The translations under genes and the position numbers were made by a program. 64,000 nucleotides of DNA from NCBI RefSeq assembly GCF_963678975.1, contig NC_089274.1, positions 6,622,001 through 6,686,000 on the forward strand. Reading direction: 5' to 3'. The notes below the pieces were generated by a model that searched no databases, was not told the origin of the DNA, and was given only the letters and a program-made list of their open reading frames with translations. This DNA comes from Dysidea avara. Taxonomy: Eukaryota > Porifera > Demospongiae > Dictyoceratida > Dysideidae. Positions 1-13,010 of this stretch are shown here, piece by piece; positions within the stretch are counted from its first letter, which is position 1, and every line of letters starts with the position of its first letter.

Positions 1-99
1 TTTAAAATACTTAAATATTGGGACTCTCGTACACAATTTAGTAGTATGCGTGGGCGTTGGCGACCCTCAATGAGAGGCCTCATCTAGGCTGTAAGTGCA

Positions 100-1168
100 T
101 ATTGTACACCAACAATTAAGGACAGGTTGTACAAAGCAATGGTTAAGCCAATTATAGAGTATGCAGCTGTTGTCTGGGCACCTCATACTAAGAGGGATAT
201 TGATATGATTGAGAGAACACAACGACAAGCAGCTAGATTTGTGACCAGCAACTACTCCCGTTATGCTAGTGTCACGCAAATGCTTACAGACCTTAATTGG
301 CCTACACTTGCACCAGCGTTGAAACCGGGTCGGGTCATCCGGGTCACATTTTCTCCGGGTCATCCGGGTCTGACCCGGTTTACAATTTATCCGGGTCTGA
401 CCCGGATTGGATCACGTGAGAAACGAAATTGTTCGTTTGACGACGTGGAAACTTATAAACGCTATCGCGTAGCTCTTTCGTGAGCCACGCCCACTTATCG
501 CATTACCAACATACGCTCAGCCACGCTCATTTGTTAGTAAGTGTAGTATGTAGCACGAAATTGAGGGTATCTATGGTGAGGGGTAGCTATTGTCAGTAGG
601 TGAAGACCTTTTTTTTTTTTTTTTTTTTTGGTCTTCAACCTACAGCTAGGCTGAAGTTGCAATATTTACTCAACACGAATCGAACGCTGAAAATTTAGAC
701 TCGTTCGCTCGCTCGAGACTGGCCGAAACACGTCTCGGCTTTAATTAATCCGGGTCACATCCGGGTCAGTGGGTCATCCGGGTCAGCAGTAGTGACCCGG
801 TTTCAACGTTGACTTGCACGATGCAGAGATGAACTGAAAGCCATAATGATGTTTAAAATAATTAACCACCTTGTTGACATCCCAGTAAATCCGTTTCTGA
901 CACCCATATCCACTGTACATAGTACCAGAGGTCATAATATGAGATTTATGCAACCAATGACACGGATTGATTCTTATATGTACTCCTTTTTCCCTTCGGC
1001 AATCAAAATCTGGAATGATCTACCCCAAAATGTGATTGACTCCAATGATATTGATCAGTTCAAACAAAAACTAGCAATTATTTAATTTGTATACTTGTAT
1101 GTATGTTGTGACCTGTGCACTATACTCTAATAGAGGTCTGCACAGTATTACCAATAATAATAATATAT
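100..1168 (+). mobile_element. LINE 3' end, split by a nested hAT-like element
   Basis: Two open stretches read as the C-terminal part of a non-LTR retrotransposon polymerase. The first, about 100-313, contains KPIIEYAAVVWAPHTKRDID and IERTQRQAARFV, typical of the region after the RT catalytic core in CR1/Jockey-type LINEs. The second, about 820-1084, contains STRGHNMRF and SFFPSAIKIWNDLP and ends at a TAA. The reading is interrupted by an element at 314-811; joining the flanks restores the LINE. The 3' end carries a short AATAAT tail (1151-1168), exactly where homology with duplication copy 2 starts. The 5' part is missing, so this is a dead, 5'-truncated copy. The family assignment is from motif recognition only. 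Confidence 0.8.
314..811. mobile_element. Non-autonomous hAT-like element nested in the LINE
   Basis: The ends are inverted repeats: CAGCGTTGAAACCGGGTC on the left and its complement, with one mismatch, on the right. The element is flanked by an 8-bp direct repeat ACTTGCAC (306-313 and 812-819). An 8-bp target duplication and CAGNG-type ends are hallmarks of hAT transposons. Inside are several CCGGGTC(A/T) repeats near both ends and a T-tract at 609-629 flanked by GAAGACC and GGTCTTC. There is no transposase, so it needs help in trans. Its middle part resembles the cores of the elements at 21300, 38658 and 46948. Confidence 0.85.
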
Positions 1169-2157
1169 AGGTGCATTAAACGCCTTAACATCAATATAAG
1201 TCTTCTGATGTTTACATCCTGAAGCAGAAACATCTACATGAGGGGCCTCATCTGTACATCACTATACACTTCAGTTAGGACGGCAGCTGTGAAGTCTCTC
1301 AACTCATTATGCCAGAGAGTGGGGATTCCCCCTGTGGGGCAATTCATGGCATGGTGACAGTAAAACCCTGACCACAAACACAATTAGTATTATATTTTAT
1401 TACTGTGTGCAAGACCTCCAATCCAGTGGAATGCCAACCATAACATAAACTTTAAGGCATCCGGCCTTGTGTAAAGCAAAACCTTCTCCACAGGCAGGGA
1501 ACATGATGTAGCCAAGATGATGCACCCTTTTCACCAAGTAGGAGAGTACGTTGCAAATTAAAAGACAGCTAGCAGTCAAAGCACTTTGTTTCTGTTGTTT
1601 GATAGTAATGATCTCCAATTTATTATGGAGCTGAATATCACAAATTGATAAATTGAAGCTTAAGGATCGATTCCACTAAAGGAAGAGTCACCCGGCCTTC
1701 AGGGAGGCAGCAAGCACTATAAAAACAAGTAGCTAGTGAATACTAGCAAATACGTAGTGAACGTCACTGCAAATTCTTAGTGACGGTCACTAAAATGTAC
1801 AATGACATTCACTGTATTTGCCACATACTATAGCTAGCTAACACCTAAAAAGTGCAGTCAAAAAATAGCACCTCTAGCTAAGCTAGTGGTATAGCTAGCT
1901 AGAACCATAATTAAGCACTTCAGCTTTCTACAGTGATGAACCAAGCGATCAAACCTAACTTTGTATTAGGATTTACTACGCATTTACGATTGCCGATCAA
2001 AATATCAAGGCTCCTTTGACTCGAGGTGAAATCACTGAAAGATCATCAATCTCAGATCCCAGTCTACGCGCTACACCCGGCAGTGTGGTGCCCCTTGTGT
2101 ACATGACGCCGAGTCCAGCTGAGTTCTATGGGCGATCAACAATGTGAATGTGACAGC
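1169..2157. other. 5' flank of TRAF gene copy 1, no gene recognised
   Basis: Open frames here are short and not conserved with copy 2: the minus-strand frame at 1400-1618 is shifted in copy 2 by an 8-bp indel near 45488. I see no recognisable protein. Repeated TAGCTAGC stretches and small indels mark the comparison with copy 2. Confidence 0.5.
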
Positions 2158-2687
2158 CAGTGTTGGGAGTAACGCGCTACTTATGTAACGCGTTACGTAA
2201 TATTATTACTTTTGTGGTAACAAAGTAATATAACGAAATACGCTATAAAAACGGGTAATATAACGCAAGCTACTTTACTTACAAATGTAACGCGTTACCT
2301 AAGTAATATAGTTACTGTGACGAGTCTAATATTACGTAATATTATTACTACAAGTAACGAAGTTACTAATCTCGTTAGTTATCCTCTGAGAGATGCATGC
2401 CTAGCCACAGCGAAGTAACGAGGCCTACTGAATGAAGCGTATTCACCAACTTCTTACTTATAACCAAAATTTGCATATTGTCCAACAACACTATCATGTC
2501 ACGTGATAAGGTGGTAGTTTCACACGTGACAGCTTAAGGCTGTGGACACAAAGTAATATAATATGTAATATTATTACAGTTACTTTATTTTATGGGTAAT
2601 ATGTAACTGTATTAAACTAAATAGTTCAGTGCAAGTAATATGTAATATGTAACTAGTTACTTTTACAAAGTAACTTGCCCAACACTG
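2158..2687. mobile_element. hAT-like MITE, present only in duplication copy 1
   Basis: The ends are CAGTGTTGGG and CCCAACACTG, a widespread animal hAT terminus. It is flanked by an 8-bp duplication GTGACAGC (2150-2157 and 2688-2695). The inside is rich in GTAACG and GTAATATTATTAC blocks in both orientations and lacks coding capacity. In duplication copy 2 the corresponding site near 46435 has a single GTGACAGC and no element, so this insertion is younger than the duplication. It sits about 300 bp upstream of the TRAF start codon. Confidence 0.9.
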
Positions 2688-2987
2688 GTGACAGCATAGA
2701 TGGTGACAGTATATCAGTTTACTTACCTCGGCATGCGTGCGGTCACTATATAGACAACCCTAGAACACGCCCGCGCCCACATGATTAGTTTCAGTCATGA
2801 TAGGAATTCAGTTTAGTTCCAGTTTGTCTAATTTTAGAAGTGTGTGTCATTCACGCGAGGTATTTATACAGAAATCCGGCAGCAGCGCTGACTAAACGAG
2901 CCTCAGCTAGTGTGCTACATATCTACTCTTGAACTATAGCTATATACCGAAGAAGCTTACAGATTTCAAGTTAGCAAACGGTAAACT

Positions 2988-5900
2988 ATGATATCGACAA
3001 TCAGCTCACTCCCAACATCAGAGGAGAAATTTCAATGTGCAGTGTGTCACTACCTTCTCGATGGACCCTTGCAGTTTCCCTGCGGCCATAGAATTTGCAC
3101 TCCATGTGTTGGGAGGCTTAAACAACAAGGGTATGTTGACTACAGTGTCTATTATCAATTCACATGCACGCCCGCGTGCCTGACTGTGTGCGGATGTGTG
3201 AGCTAACTACGGTAGGTACTATAGTCAGCTGATTAATTATATCCGTGTATAGGCTGCATACTTCATTGTTGCTTCCGCATTTATATATGTGGCTAGTTCA
3301 ACTCTATAGTTTACTGCTGGCTTTTATAGTACGTATAGCTAGATCAATCTTGTTTAATATGGCTAAAATGTAGTATAGCTATATACACATCCTCTGATAC
3401 AGGAATTTTCATGCAATAATGTTTTCATGCAAGGTATATTGTACACTGCAGCTTTGAATTAGACCACTCCAAATAAATTCTCTGTTTCCCATCCACCCCC
3501 CGCATTTTCAGTTCTCATTATTCCATATTCTTCCATTATTTTCCGATTGTTCTTGCATACTTTACAGGCTCAGTAAAAGCCATCTTGTAACAGTGTCAGC
3601 TCACATGTCAGCATCCAGTGCTATCAAGTCAGCATAAATTCACGTGTGTTATTTTTGCAACTTAAAAGGGAAGGTACAAACTTTATCATGTTTTTATGCA
3701 ACTTTTTATGGTTATGCCAGGCAGATAATGAAATGAACCGCCCACCCACATGCAAATATGCCTGAGTTCAGGATGGGAAACAGAGAATTTATTTGGAGTG
3801 GCCTTAAACTATAGCTTCCTTCAAAACAAATGTAGTTTATTATTATTATTATTATTATTAACACTTTACAGTGACCAGCACTGAAGGTCTACAACAACAT
3901 GTGCTGCAGCCTTAGGATTACCTAACCTAGTTTCAAGGACTTAGACTTAATGACTTATACAGTAGCTGGAAAGGTGTAACAGAAAAGGGGCCAAAGTAAG
4001 GAAAAAAATCCCTCCAACCCCAGGAATCGAACTGCAGGTCACCCAATGTCTAGTCGGGGCCACACTTTTGCATATTAAACAGTGAGCAATTAGTGGCAGT
4101 TTTATATTTTGTTAGTGCATGTTATGTACATCAAGAGGAACCTCCCCAGCTAGGAGTTGTTGTTTTTTTTAGCCAAATGATTAAATTAGTCATGCAGTTT
4201 TTAAAATTAAAGTTCACCATTCTACTGATTTCTACCAATTTCAGAGCATGCTGCACCTTAAGAGAAAGTAATTTATGTAAAGTTTCTCGTCTTCCAGTTG
4301 ATTGTCATGGGTTTGTCGGTTCAGAGTCTGCACCGGTATGAGATGTGTTTCATCAGTGGATCTGTGCTATGACTGAAAACACATGCACTGGCAGTATTTT
4401 GCAAAATGCTTTATGAGTGTTCTTGATACATGTAGATGTACTGTATGACAACTATACATGTAGTTGTTGATATTTAAATTCTTTTTTACAATGTACATTT
4501 GTGCAAACAATTATTATACTATTTCTGTATACACAGTGTTCAGATGTTCTTCTGTGAAATATGCAAGGAAATGATGGCGTTTATAGATGTAAGTCAATTT
4601 TGACTTTTTGTGTTTATTATCATACCAGACTTTGTCTATTTAACACAGTATAAGTGTGTCCGCACCTCTGTTGTTATTTTGTGTGCTTGCAATAGCATAA
4701 TGATATGATTACAAAACATTCATAATGTGATCTATACTCAGTGGCGTAGCCAGGAAAAATTTTTCCCGAGGCAAAGTTTATACGTTGACCAAATTGGGGG
4801 TCTGCTTCTGACTCAACTGATTCACAAATACTTTTCAAGTATGGGTGGTACAGCATTTGCAGGTTGGATGGAGGAAACTGTTTCAGAAGACTCTGAACGT
4901 TTTTCTACATGTCATAAGTAATGCTCCAGCATAGTTAATGCTGCAGTATACCATGCTTCAATTATAAGACTAGTTTAATTACATGCAACACAACTTACTC
5001 CGGAGATATTTTGAGCAGTCAGGCCATCCATGGACTGCAACGAAGGTCATAGTCATGCGTACTACTTTTATTGATCTGATGTGATGTTTAAGTCAGAGAT
5101 AATTATCTCTTTCAAGTGATGTTCAACTGCATGTGCTAAGCATGTCAAGCTAGGGAGTCTGGGGGAATGTTCTCCCTCAAGGAAAATTTTACTTTGAAAT
5201 GGAATGTGGAGCGAGCTATTTTTTTGATTGTAATGGCTAATTCATGATCAATTAGCTCAATGTAATGCCATGTAGTTGACTCATTGGAGCTTTTGAAAAG
5301 TAATGTAAAGACAATTGACATAAATGTGAGAACAGTGGCTATAATCTGTATTGAATGCTCTATTAGAGTATATTACGATGACTGCTCTATTAGAGTATCT
5401 CGATCTTTTACAAATTCAAGCCACACGAAATAGAATCTATGGCTGTAGTACTAAGCAGGGCTGGAGCCTATGGTACCTTGATGGTGCTGGACCACTTTTC
5501 AGCTACTGGGGTACAGCAATGCTGTCTGTAACGTTTGAGTAGAAAATCCGGAGTGCCAAAACTCAGGCCTGCTCAGCCTGCTGTTGAGCATTTTTACCGA
5601 GGCAGTTGCCTTGGTTGCCTCAATGGTAGCTATGCCACTGATACTGATTTATGCTTATCCTTTATAGTGTTTTCATGACAAGGCGATATCTAAAGAAATT
5701 AATTGTCTGATGATTTCTTGTCCTCATTGTAACAACTGGACTGGTGAATATCATCATTATCAGGTTAGTGTATGGTTGGTACTGTCCAATAGACCTCGTA
5801 TGCTGAGTCAAAGCACACTGTGCACATTGTATCAACCAGCTAATAAGCCCACTCATGCATGCACTTAAAATTTTGTTACTATGCCCCTTGAGTAAACTAT

Positions 5901-8516
5901 ATAATTACTTTAACACTAATTTTACCTGTACACATTCTCCTGGCCCCTAGTTTTTTCTTTATAACTCAGGTTGCAGAAGCCTGAAGTATTAATTGTATAT
6001 GCATTGTAATGGAAATAGCATCTCATGTTAAACATGATAATGATCATCATCAATGGGCACTATCCCACAGCAAGGACCCACATGCAAGTACTTGACATCA
6101 AACTATTTGAATGCAAAGCCTCATAATTCTGTCACTGATAGTACTTTCTCATTCAGATATCTTACATGCATGTTATTATAAAAGAAAACAGCACAGAGCT
6201 ACTCATTTTCATTGATTTGCTAGTGCAATGATGTATGTATATAGTTATATAGTTATGGTATACCACACCTCAAAAGCTTATTTACTGTGCTTTACAGAAT
6301 CACATAAAGGAGGAGTGTCAACTAGTCAAGTTTTCATGTCCCAATGAAGGTTGTCATGAGGAGATCACAAGATCACAACTTGATGATCACTTACAACAGT
6401 GTCAGTATAGAAGACAATCATGTTATTGGTGTAAGGAAGAGGTCCGTTATGATCAACAGAAGGTATTTATATTATATTTACCACATTATGATGGATATTA
6501 TGAACTTGTTTGTTACAGGAACATGAAGGGAAATGTACTGGTATTCCAATCAAATGTCCCAGTGGATGCAATGGTTCTATTCCTAGGAGAGAAGTGAGTT
6601 GTATACACAGTAGATAAGCTGTACTGTGTAAAAAGTGAACTAGCTTCTATGCATGCTACAGTTTAAAATGAATGGCTTTTTATTACAATTTGAGTACTAC
6701 ATCTAATCATGTCAGTAAATAGAGCCTGATGAAGCTTAAGGTACAAATTAGAATTTCTGCAAAATTTATTCAGTATTGTGCATGTGAGGTATATAATTAG
6801 CATCAGAGTGTGCCTATTCATTTTTAAAATAATTGTATTGTGTGTAAGCATCATCTATTGTTATAACATATTAGAGGAATTCTGAATTGCTGGGCATAAG
6901 CATGCACTGGAATTGACTACCGAACAAAATTAAACTTTAAAGTTTCAACACTTTATGGTTGAACTTGTTGAGTGTCATTGTAGTCCTCGGGGTATAGACC
7001 TGTTACAAGTATAGTAGTCTCTCCTCCATTATCCAAACTAGGTGTGTTCGGATAATGGAAAAGTTTGAGCCCATACTTATTATACAGAGCTCAGTTAAAA
7101 TACTCTAATAGAACATACACTTTAGGCAAATACTCTAATAGAACAACAGTTTGGATAACAGAATGGATAATGGAGAGACCACTGTATATGTATTGTACAT
7201 ATGTTCCTTACTGTATATTTCAACAATGATCTGTTTACTTCCTAATTACAAGTGGCACTCAGCACATTAAATCATAAAGTGTTAGAATTCAAAATGTCGA
7301 GTTCAGTATACTAGTAGTCGTGTCTATCATTCAACAGTTACAGCAATAGTAAATCTTTGTCCCATTTTCCTAAATAAAGATCAGTCATAAGTATTTAATG
7401 AAGAAGTTCATATACTTCAAGGTATGTACTTGAGATGAATGGCTGGTGTGCATTATAAAAGTTCGATAAAAGGTAATCAAAGTTTAATATACATAGCAGA
7501 AGCTGGGTTGTAGTCAGTGAATATAAGGTGTACTCTATCAGATGTTATTATGGTACATATAGCTATGCTATATTTTAATGTGTTGCTTCTTGTAATTTCA
7601 GATGGATCTCCATTTAGATCCTAACAATGAACGTGGTTGTCCACTGGTCAGCAAACAAAGATGTCTTTTCGCCTTTGTGGGCTGTCAGTTTGAAGCAAGT
7701 GGCATGCAATTGGAAACGCACTTGAAGAAATATGTGAAATATCATCTGTTGATGGTGGGCCAGTATTTGTATGATTTCCATCAAAAGAAACAAACTAGTG
7801 GCAGGATCACTGGCAAAGATTATGAAGAAATGAAGCAACTTTTGTACAATGAGATGGATAAAGCTAATAAGAAGTTAGACACATTTACTGACAATGACAG
7901 AGAATTGGCTTCACAAATCGCCGAATTTCAGGGCAAGCAGAATAACATTGGTTTCCAATTAACTGGAGTGGAGGATCTTTTAACATCACTACAAGCTAGT
8001 ATTATTGAGATCAACCATACTTATGAGGAAGTGTCTCTCACCTTACAAACACTTCAAGCTACTTCATATGATGGTCACTACATATGGAAGATACCAGATA
8101 TCACCAGACGTAGGAGGGATGCTCTACTAGGAAAGACTGTCAGTTTATATTCAGCACCATTTTACACCAGCAGGTTTGGCTACAGACTGTGTCTACGTGT
8201 GTATTTAGATGGTGATGGTAGTGGCAAGGGACGTTACATGTCTTACTTCCTCACCATCATGAAGGGAGAATATGATGCTTTACTAGAATGGCCATTTCAG
8301 CATTTGGTAACAATGACATTAGTGAACCAGAAAGGCAACAACAATATTATACAGTCATTCAGACCCAACCCAACCAGTACTAGTTTTCATCGACCAAAAT
8401 CAGACATGAATGTGGCATCTGGTTGTCCTAAATTTGCTCCAATATCAATACTGGATAATCCTGAATTTGTTGTTGATGATGTGGCATTCTTCAAGTGCGA
8501 CATAAAAATAGAATGA
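2988..8516 (+). CDS. TRAF-like adaptor / RING E3 ligase, six exons (copy 1)
   Basis: Exons 2988-3130, 4537-4588, 5668-5763, 6298-6462, 6519-6593 and 7602-8516 join in frame with GT-AG introns to give 481 residues, the usual TRAF size. Exons 1-2 form a C3HC4 RING: Cys17, Cys20, Cys32, His34, Cys37, Cys40, Cys54, Cys57. Exons 3-6 carry Cys/His pairs of TRAF-type zinc fingers (for example SCPHC at 82-86 and SCPNEGC at 110-116). A coiled coil follows at about 252-327, then a MATH/TRAF-C domain at about 332-478 with YDGHYIWKI, SLYSAPFYTS, YLDGDGSGKGR and FRPNPTSTSFHRP. By family knowledge it would trimerise and bind receptor tails in the cytoplasm, with the RING acting in ubiquitination. The MATH domain resembles the TRAF2/3/5 type more than TRAF6. 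No lesion is visible. Exon limits are inferred from splice sites and from agreement with its paralogues. Confidence 0.9.
3839..4065 (-). mobile_element. tRNA-derived SINE in intron 1, copy 1 only
   Basis: Read on the minus strand, the head starts near 4065 and contains AGTTCGATTCC (4023-4033), a good Pol III B box. The tail is a run of TAA triplets (3839-3860). Duplication copy 2 lacks the whole block (near 47960), where GTAGTTTTGCAT is uninterrupted. The A box is less clear. The target duplication is masked by a T-run at the junction. Confidence 0.7.
4739..5640. mobile_element. Non-autonomous element in intron 2, shared by both copies
   Basis: The ends are CAGTGGCGTAGCCAGG and CTATGCCACTG, with GAGGCAA- and TGCCTC-like subterminal parts. 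The direct repeat next to the ends is only ATACT (5 bp), so a hAT origin is likely from the ends but not proven by the target site. It contains two CTCTATTAGAGTAT motifs at about 5358-5402. The counterpart in copy 2 is at 48630-49541, so it inserted before the duplication. There is no transposase. Confidence 0.7.
7011..7186. mobile_element. Small MITE in intron 5, pogo/Tigger-like ends
   Basis: The right end reads GGATAATGGAGAGACCACTG and the left end is its inverted, slightly diverged version. TA dinucleotides lie at both borders. Inside are two ACTCTAATAGAACA sites. It is also present at 50892-51074. The superfamily is inferred from the end sequence only. Confidence 0.55.
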
Positions 8517-8722
8517 GTAATATCTTTACTTTTGTACATACTGTATGTTAACTTTATAACCTTGGTGTTTTCTTTATCTAAAAATTAATATTAGTCACTC
8601 TACTTATCTGTAAACTTAACCCACGCATGTGTAATGATCAGATCATTAGTTTACAAGTGTAATATAATGAGAAGCCAATGGCCTATTAACTTAGTTAATT
8701 AATATTGTAATTTTTCTTGTCC

Positions 8723-8728
8723 AATAAA
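8723..8728 (+). promoter_or_regulatory. Poly(A) signal of TRAF copy 1
   Basis: AATAAA lies about 207 bp after the stop codon and directly before the MITE at 8732. The same arrangement is seen in copy 2 (52615-52620). Confidence 0.5.
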
Positions 8729-8731
8729 TAA

Positions 8732-8969
8732 ATGACCGGATTTGCGAAAAAGGGGTCTTCCACACACATCCACTTCTATGAACTTGAAAGACCATAACGT
8801 AATGTTCAAGAAAGATACAAACCTGAAATTTTCGCCATCCATTAACCTATGTTGGTGCTCACGTCTGACCAAATTTCAAGTCAATAACATTTTCCAATCT
8901 CCAGTTATTAATTGTCAAAGTTCGTAAATTGGATGTGTGTGGAAGACCCCTTTTCGCAAATCCAGTCAC
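8732..8969. mobile_element. MITE with long inverted ends (GACCGGATTTGCG family)
   Basis: The ends are inverted repeats of about 40 bp: GACCGGATTTGCGAAAAAGG on the left and its complement near 8967, followed inward by TCTTCCACACACATCC. Related copies lie at 18521-18759, 52625-52860 (duplicate of this one) and, diverged, at 58994-59225. There is no coding capacity. Confidence 0.85.
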
Positions 8970-11858
8970 AAAGTAATATTGAATAGTCAGGCGTATTTAT
9001 GATATTTAATAATGATTGCATGCACATCCTCAAGTAATGGTACACTATTATACCTTATATTCTCAAGAAGATTACACAGAATTGAGGGTGTGGGTGTGTA
9101 TATTTGGCGAATCAGCACACAAAGCATGTTGGCAGATAAAGGTTTGGTGAATATGCCATGCAGCCAATATCGAATGTAGCTATTTAACAAATTTGCTTTG
9201 ATTAGCCAAACTTAAGTCATGCCATGCAAGCATTTGTCATTTACAATAGTGCAAAAGTTTAATGTGAGAAAAGTTTGATGAAGTTGATGATTCGCATTGA
9301 AATCTTCCCTCACAAAAAAATCACATTAAGTGTAAATATTCTTATTTGTAGGATTTCATCAAAAATTTTATGTTATATAGCTAATTATGGGTATACTGAT
9401 GATAGCATTTGATAACACACTGAATCGCTCTCAAGTTCAGCTTCAAAGGTATATAACTTCTCAAGAATACTCCTGTTCCCAGACCCTCTTAGATTGGCAT
9501 GCAGTATATTTCTTACATTAAGGTATACATTTCTTCTTTTCTACATAATGCTATGCAACTGGGCCTGGGAGTATGGCATCAGGATTGGAAATATCACAAT
9601 TTCTGGAGTTGTCTATTAAATTACACAAGAGAAAGTGCAAAGCTTGTAAGCTATATGCCCTCCCTTCTCTCCTGATATTTCACACGGACAAAATGATGCC
9701 AAGGAGGGGACACGTTAATTTGTATCATTTTAATAGCTACAATTGACTGGTGAACTTGTGCAAATTTGATGGGAGTGGAGGCCCAACAGAATATGTATTT
9801 GTTGCAGACCTGACAGATTAAAACGATTTCTAAAATGTTACTGTGTATGTATATAGTCAAAAGCAAATTCCACCACACTGATCTTTCACTTTATTGCTAG
9901 TGGCATATATTACCAAATTTAGCTAGATCTTTAGTGATGGGTGGGAACACTTATCCAGTGCATGGTTTCCAACATCCAATGCAATTAACTATAGCACAAA
10001 AGTGGACACTGCATACAGAATGTTTGTTTAAAAACCTGTTTGGAAGTGAATGTATATGGCTAGTTAATTCATTGGAGGTGGAATCAAGGGGGCCTGGTCA
10101 TGTTACAAAAATTTAGATGCTCTAATTTAACAGCCAACTACTCTAATAGAACAGTCACATTTTACGTCTCAAAACTGTAAGTAACATGGCTACTTACACT
10201 GTAATTTAGTCACTATAATTTACACAGTGAAAATAGTCAAAATACAATATCAGGATAAATTTGACTGCTCTATTAGAGTATCTTGATACATTGTGACAAA
10301 ATTTGTTGGTTTCAACCCACTTTACATTATGATATAGCAATTGCCAATTGCATGCAAACTTGTCTGCAATGTGCTCTAATGTGCATGATATAAACTGAAT
10401 AAACTGGGAACAAAAACTGCTGGTGGTTTTACATAATAGAAATTGCATATGTGCTATAATTACCAGCTGTGGTATCATAGATATGTCACAATATAGTTGT
10501 GACAATAATTCCATAACCTATATAGTTTAGTTTGTGATTGCAAGCTGGCTTGAAACTGAACATCGAGAAATATGATATATATATGTGTGTGCTATTTACT
10601 ATCAAAATGGTGACTTCGGTTGATATATAGCCAGTTTTTTTTACAGCTATGTATATACTTGTAGCACAAGTTATGTTCTGAAATCTAATATATGTATGTA
10701 TACATGGTATAAATTGCCCATGACGTAATAACAATTTCCAAGACTTCAACCAGATCTTTTATCCACCATACACTACAGCAAACTCATACCAGACAGTTCA
10801 ATGACAATTGCACTATTTTGTAGACTACATCATTTGCAGTATACAAATACCAGTGCTTTTAGCAGTCATCACCACGGCTACCCTCAGGTTGTGATTAAAT
10901 AGAATGTCAATGTTAGTCAATATTTAAATAAAAGTTTCACAGCCTCACTGTAAATTAAAATTTTACTCCATGCAGGTGTAGGTATAGGAGGTAGCATGGA
11001 GCTATATTATTTGTATTTTTTGTGTGAGAAAAACCAGCATAGGTGTGCTCAGATAGCTGAAAGAGTAATTGAGACATATGTGATCTCCAGGAGGTAACTG
11101 ATATATTTAAGCATCTTCTTTAATGATGAAAAAGCATCTGTAGGATAACATGCATTGGCATTTTAGACAAAACTATAAGAGGCTTTTTTGGGAGGAGGGT
11201 GGCTTTAGCACCACTCTCTCAATTTTTACTATAATAATGGTAGGAAGCTACAGCTGAGCATAACTGCATAAGAGCAAGAGGAAAGGCTAAGCTCTTGTAA
11301 TAATCAATGAGAGAGCCAGTAAACTATTTTGGAGTAAGGATTAAAAATATGAAAATCAAAAATGTCTAATATAACAGTAACTGCTCTAATAGAATATCCA
11401 AAAGATTTTCTTTAAAGCTCAAAGGAAAATAAGTTTAAATATAACCTCTTCTTCTTGACCTCTAATCTACAATATTACCTCACTATTGTGCCAAATATCC
11501 TGCCACCCCAAAGTTGAAAATTATGCAACATATTAGCTAACCCAATTCCCTTATTAGTACTCAAAAAACTACTTGCTTTGACAAGTATTAGCTGCTATTA
11601 TTTAGCTGTTATATATGGAAGATACAATTATTATTGCAATAGCTATTATTATTACTGTTATTAGCATTGGCAGTTTTAGCTACAGTGTCATTGTAGCTCA
11701 TTAAACAGCTAAACTTTTATAAAAGTTAGCTTTTACAGTATCCTACAAAAACATTCTATGATTAAAAGCATTTATGGCATACAAGCTTGCACAACTATAA
11801 GCTGTCAATCAAAGTGTAAAGTGATTGCTTTATTAGATTATTTTATAAATAGAACTTT

Positions 11859-11899
<41 letters not shown>

Positions 11900-13010
11900 T
11901 TTGCTTTATACAACAGCCGAGGCAGACAACCAATGACATCACAGCCATCTAGTTAGTCAAAAATGGGCTTCACATGTACGAAATCAGTACAGCAGCACAC
12001 TATGTATACCGTTATACAGTGAAACCTGAGTTGTGTATTTAATATGCAGTTGTGTTCATTTTTTAAGTGTCCACATAAACTGGTTCCACATACCACATAT
12101 ATGTATATGAAAGCATGCAAATTGTTACAGTGTGGATGCATACACTGCAGCTGGCAATATGGCACTGTAGTTGTCTTCATTTAGTAGTTCCAACAAATAG
12201 CTAATAGTCTAGCTGCAAGACTTGCATAAATAGTGAAATGATAGTCAGTAAATAAATTCGCATACAATCCTCCTAGAATCACCCCTAGTCCAGCGCTCAT
12301 GTGGATGTTGACTACATTTAACACGTGGTAGTGGTAGTACTATGTGGTGGTCATAACTAGTGGAGGACACTGGTAGACCCTCAGAATTGTAGCTCTATAA
12401 TTGTATTATGTAATTTTCAATTAGTATGCAAGCTTTCCACACATTTTGTGCATAGCTACAATTATAGCATGACATGACAACGTAAACTGCATGCATGTGA
12501 CCGTGTTACTTGTGGTCTCATAGTCTCGTCTGCCAACCTGTATTTTTTTTCTTTTATTATTGTGGGGCACTAAAGGTTATCTCGTGATGATCGGATGTTA
12601 TACATGATTTATTCTTTTACAATTCTATAAACAAGAATGACACAAGTCTTAGATCATTGTTCTTGTAGATTGTCCCATCTGAGTTGATACAACTGTGGTG
12701 ACACTGGGGTTATATGTACTAGTGACAAATCATGCAGCACTGTGCTGAACCATTTCAACCAATTGGATATCTTTCTGGCTCCATATACTGACTGTAGGAG
12801 CAAATTCTAGTTTAGGGACATACATATCACAGTTTGGGAGGCTCACGCTGCTTATAGACATTGGTAATACATAGAGTATGGTTCGTCCAGGAGTTAACTA
12901 TGTTATTTCACCAACTGACTTTAGAATACAGTTTTCAAGTTTGTATGATAGACACTTGATTGATGGCTTCTGCCATCCGACATGGACGATATAACACTTA
13001 GCTATAACTT
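8970..13010. other. 3' flank of TRAF copy 1, no gene recognised
   Basis: This stretch has no open frame that looks like a protein. It contains scattered CTCTAATAG motifs (10138, 10264, 11384) and a CA repeat. It is conserved in copy 2 at 52861-57347, apart from an insertion there at 53056-53509. Confidence 0.6.
11863..11897. repeat. CA microsatellite
   Basis: An uninterrupted CA run. In duplication copy 2 (about 56208-56240) the run is broken by CGCACATA, so it has changed since the duplication. Confidence 0.9.

Larger units (their letters stand above)
1169..13010. repeat. Segmental duplication, copy 1
   Basis: This block is co-linear and nearly identical with 45200-57347, in the same orientation. 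It starts at AGGTGCATTAAAC and ends at TTAGCTATAACTT in both copies; outside these points the sequences diverge at once. It contains a complete TRAF-like gene with its flanks. Private insertions of copy 1 are the element at 2158-2687 and the SINE at 3839-4065. Insertions shared by both copies (4739-5640, 7011-7186, 8732-8969) predate the duplication. Confidence 0.95.

Noticed and set aside
4734-5645. 8-bp target duplication for the element at 4739-5640
   Set aside because: Only ATACT (5 bp) repeats at the borders in both duplication copies, so hAT-type insertion is not proven.
11758-11952. Frame with a THTHTH run
   Set aside because: It is the translation of a CA microsatellite.
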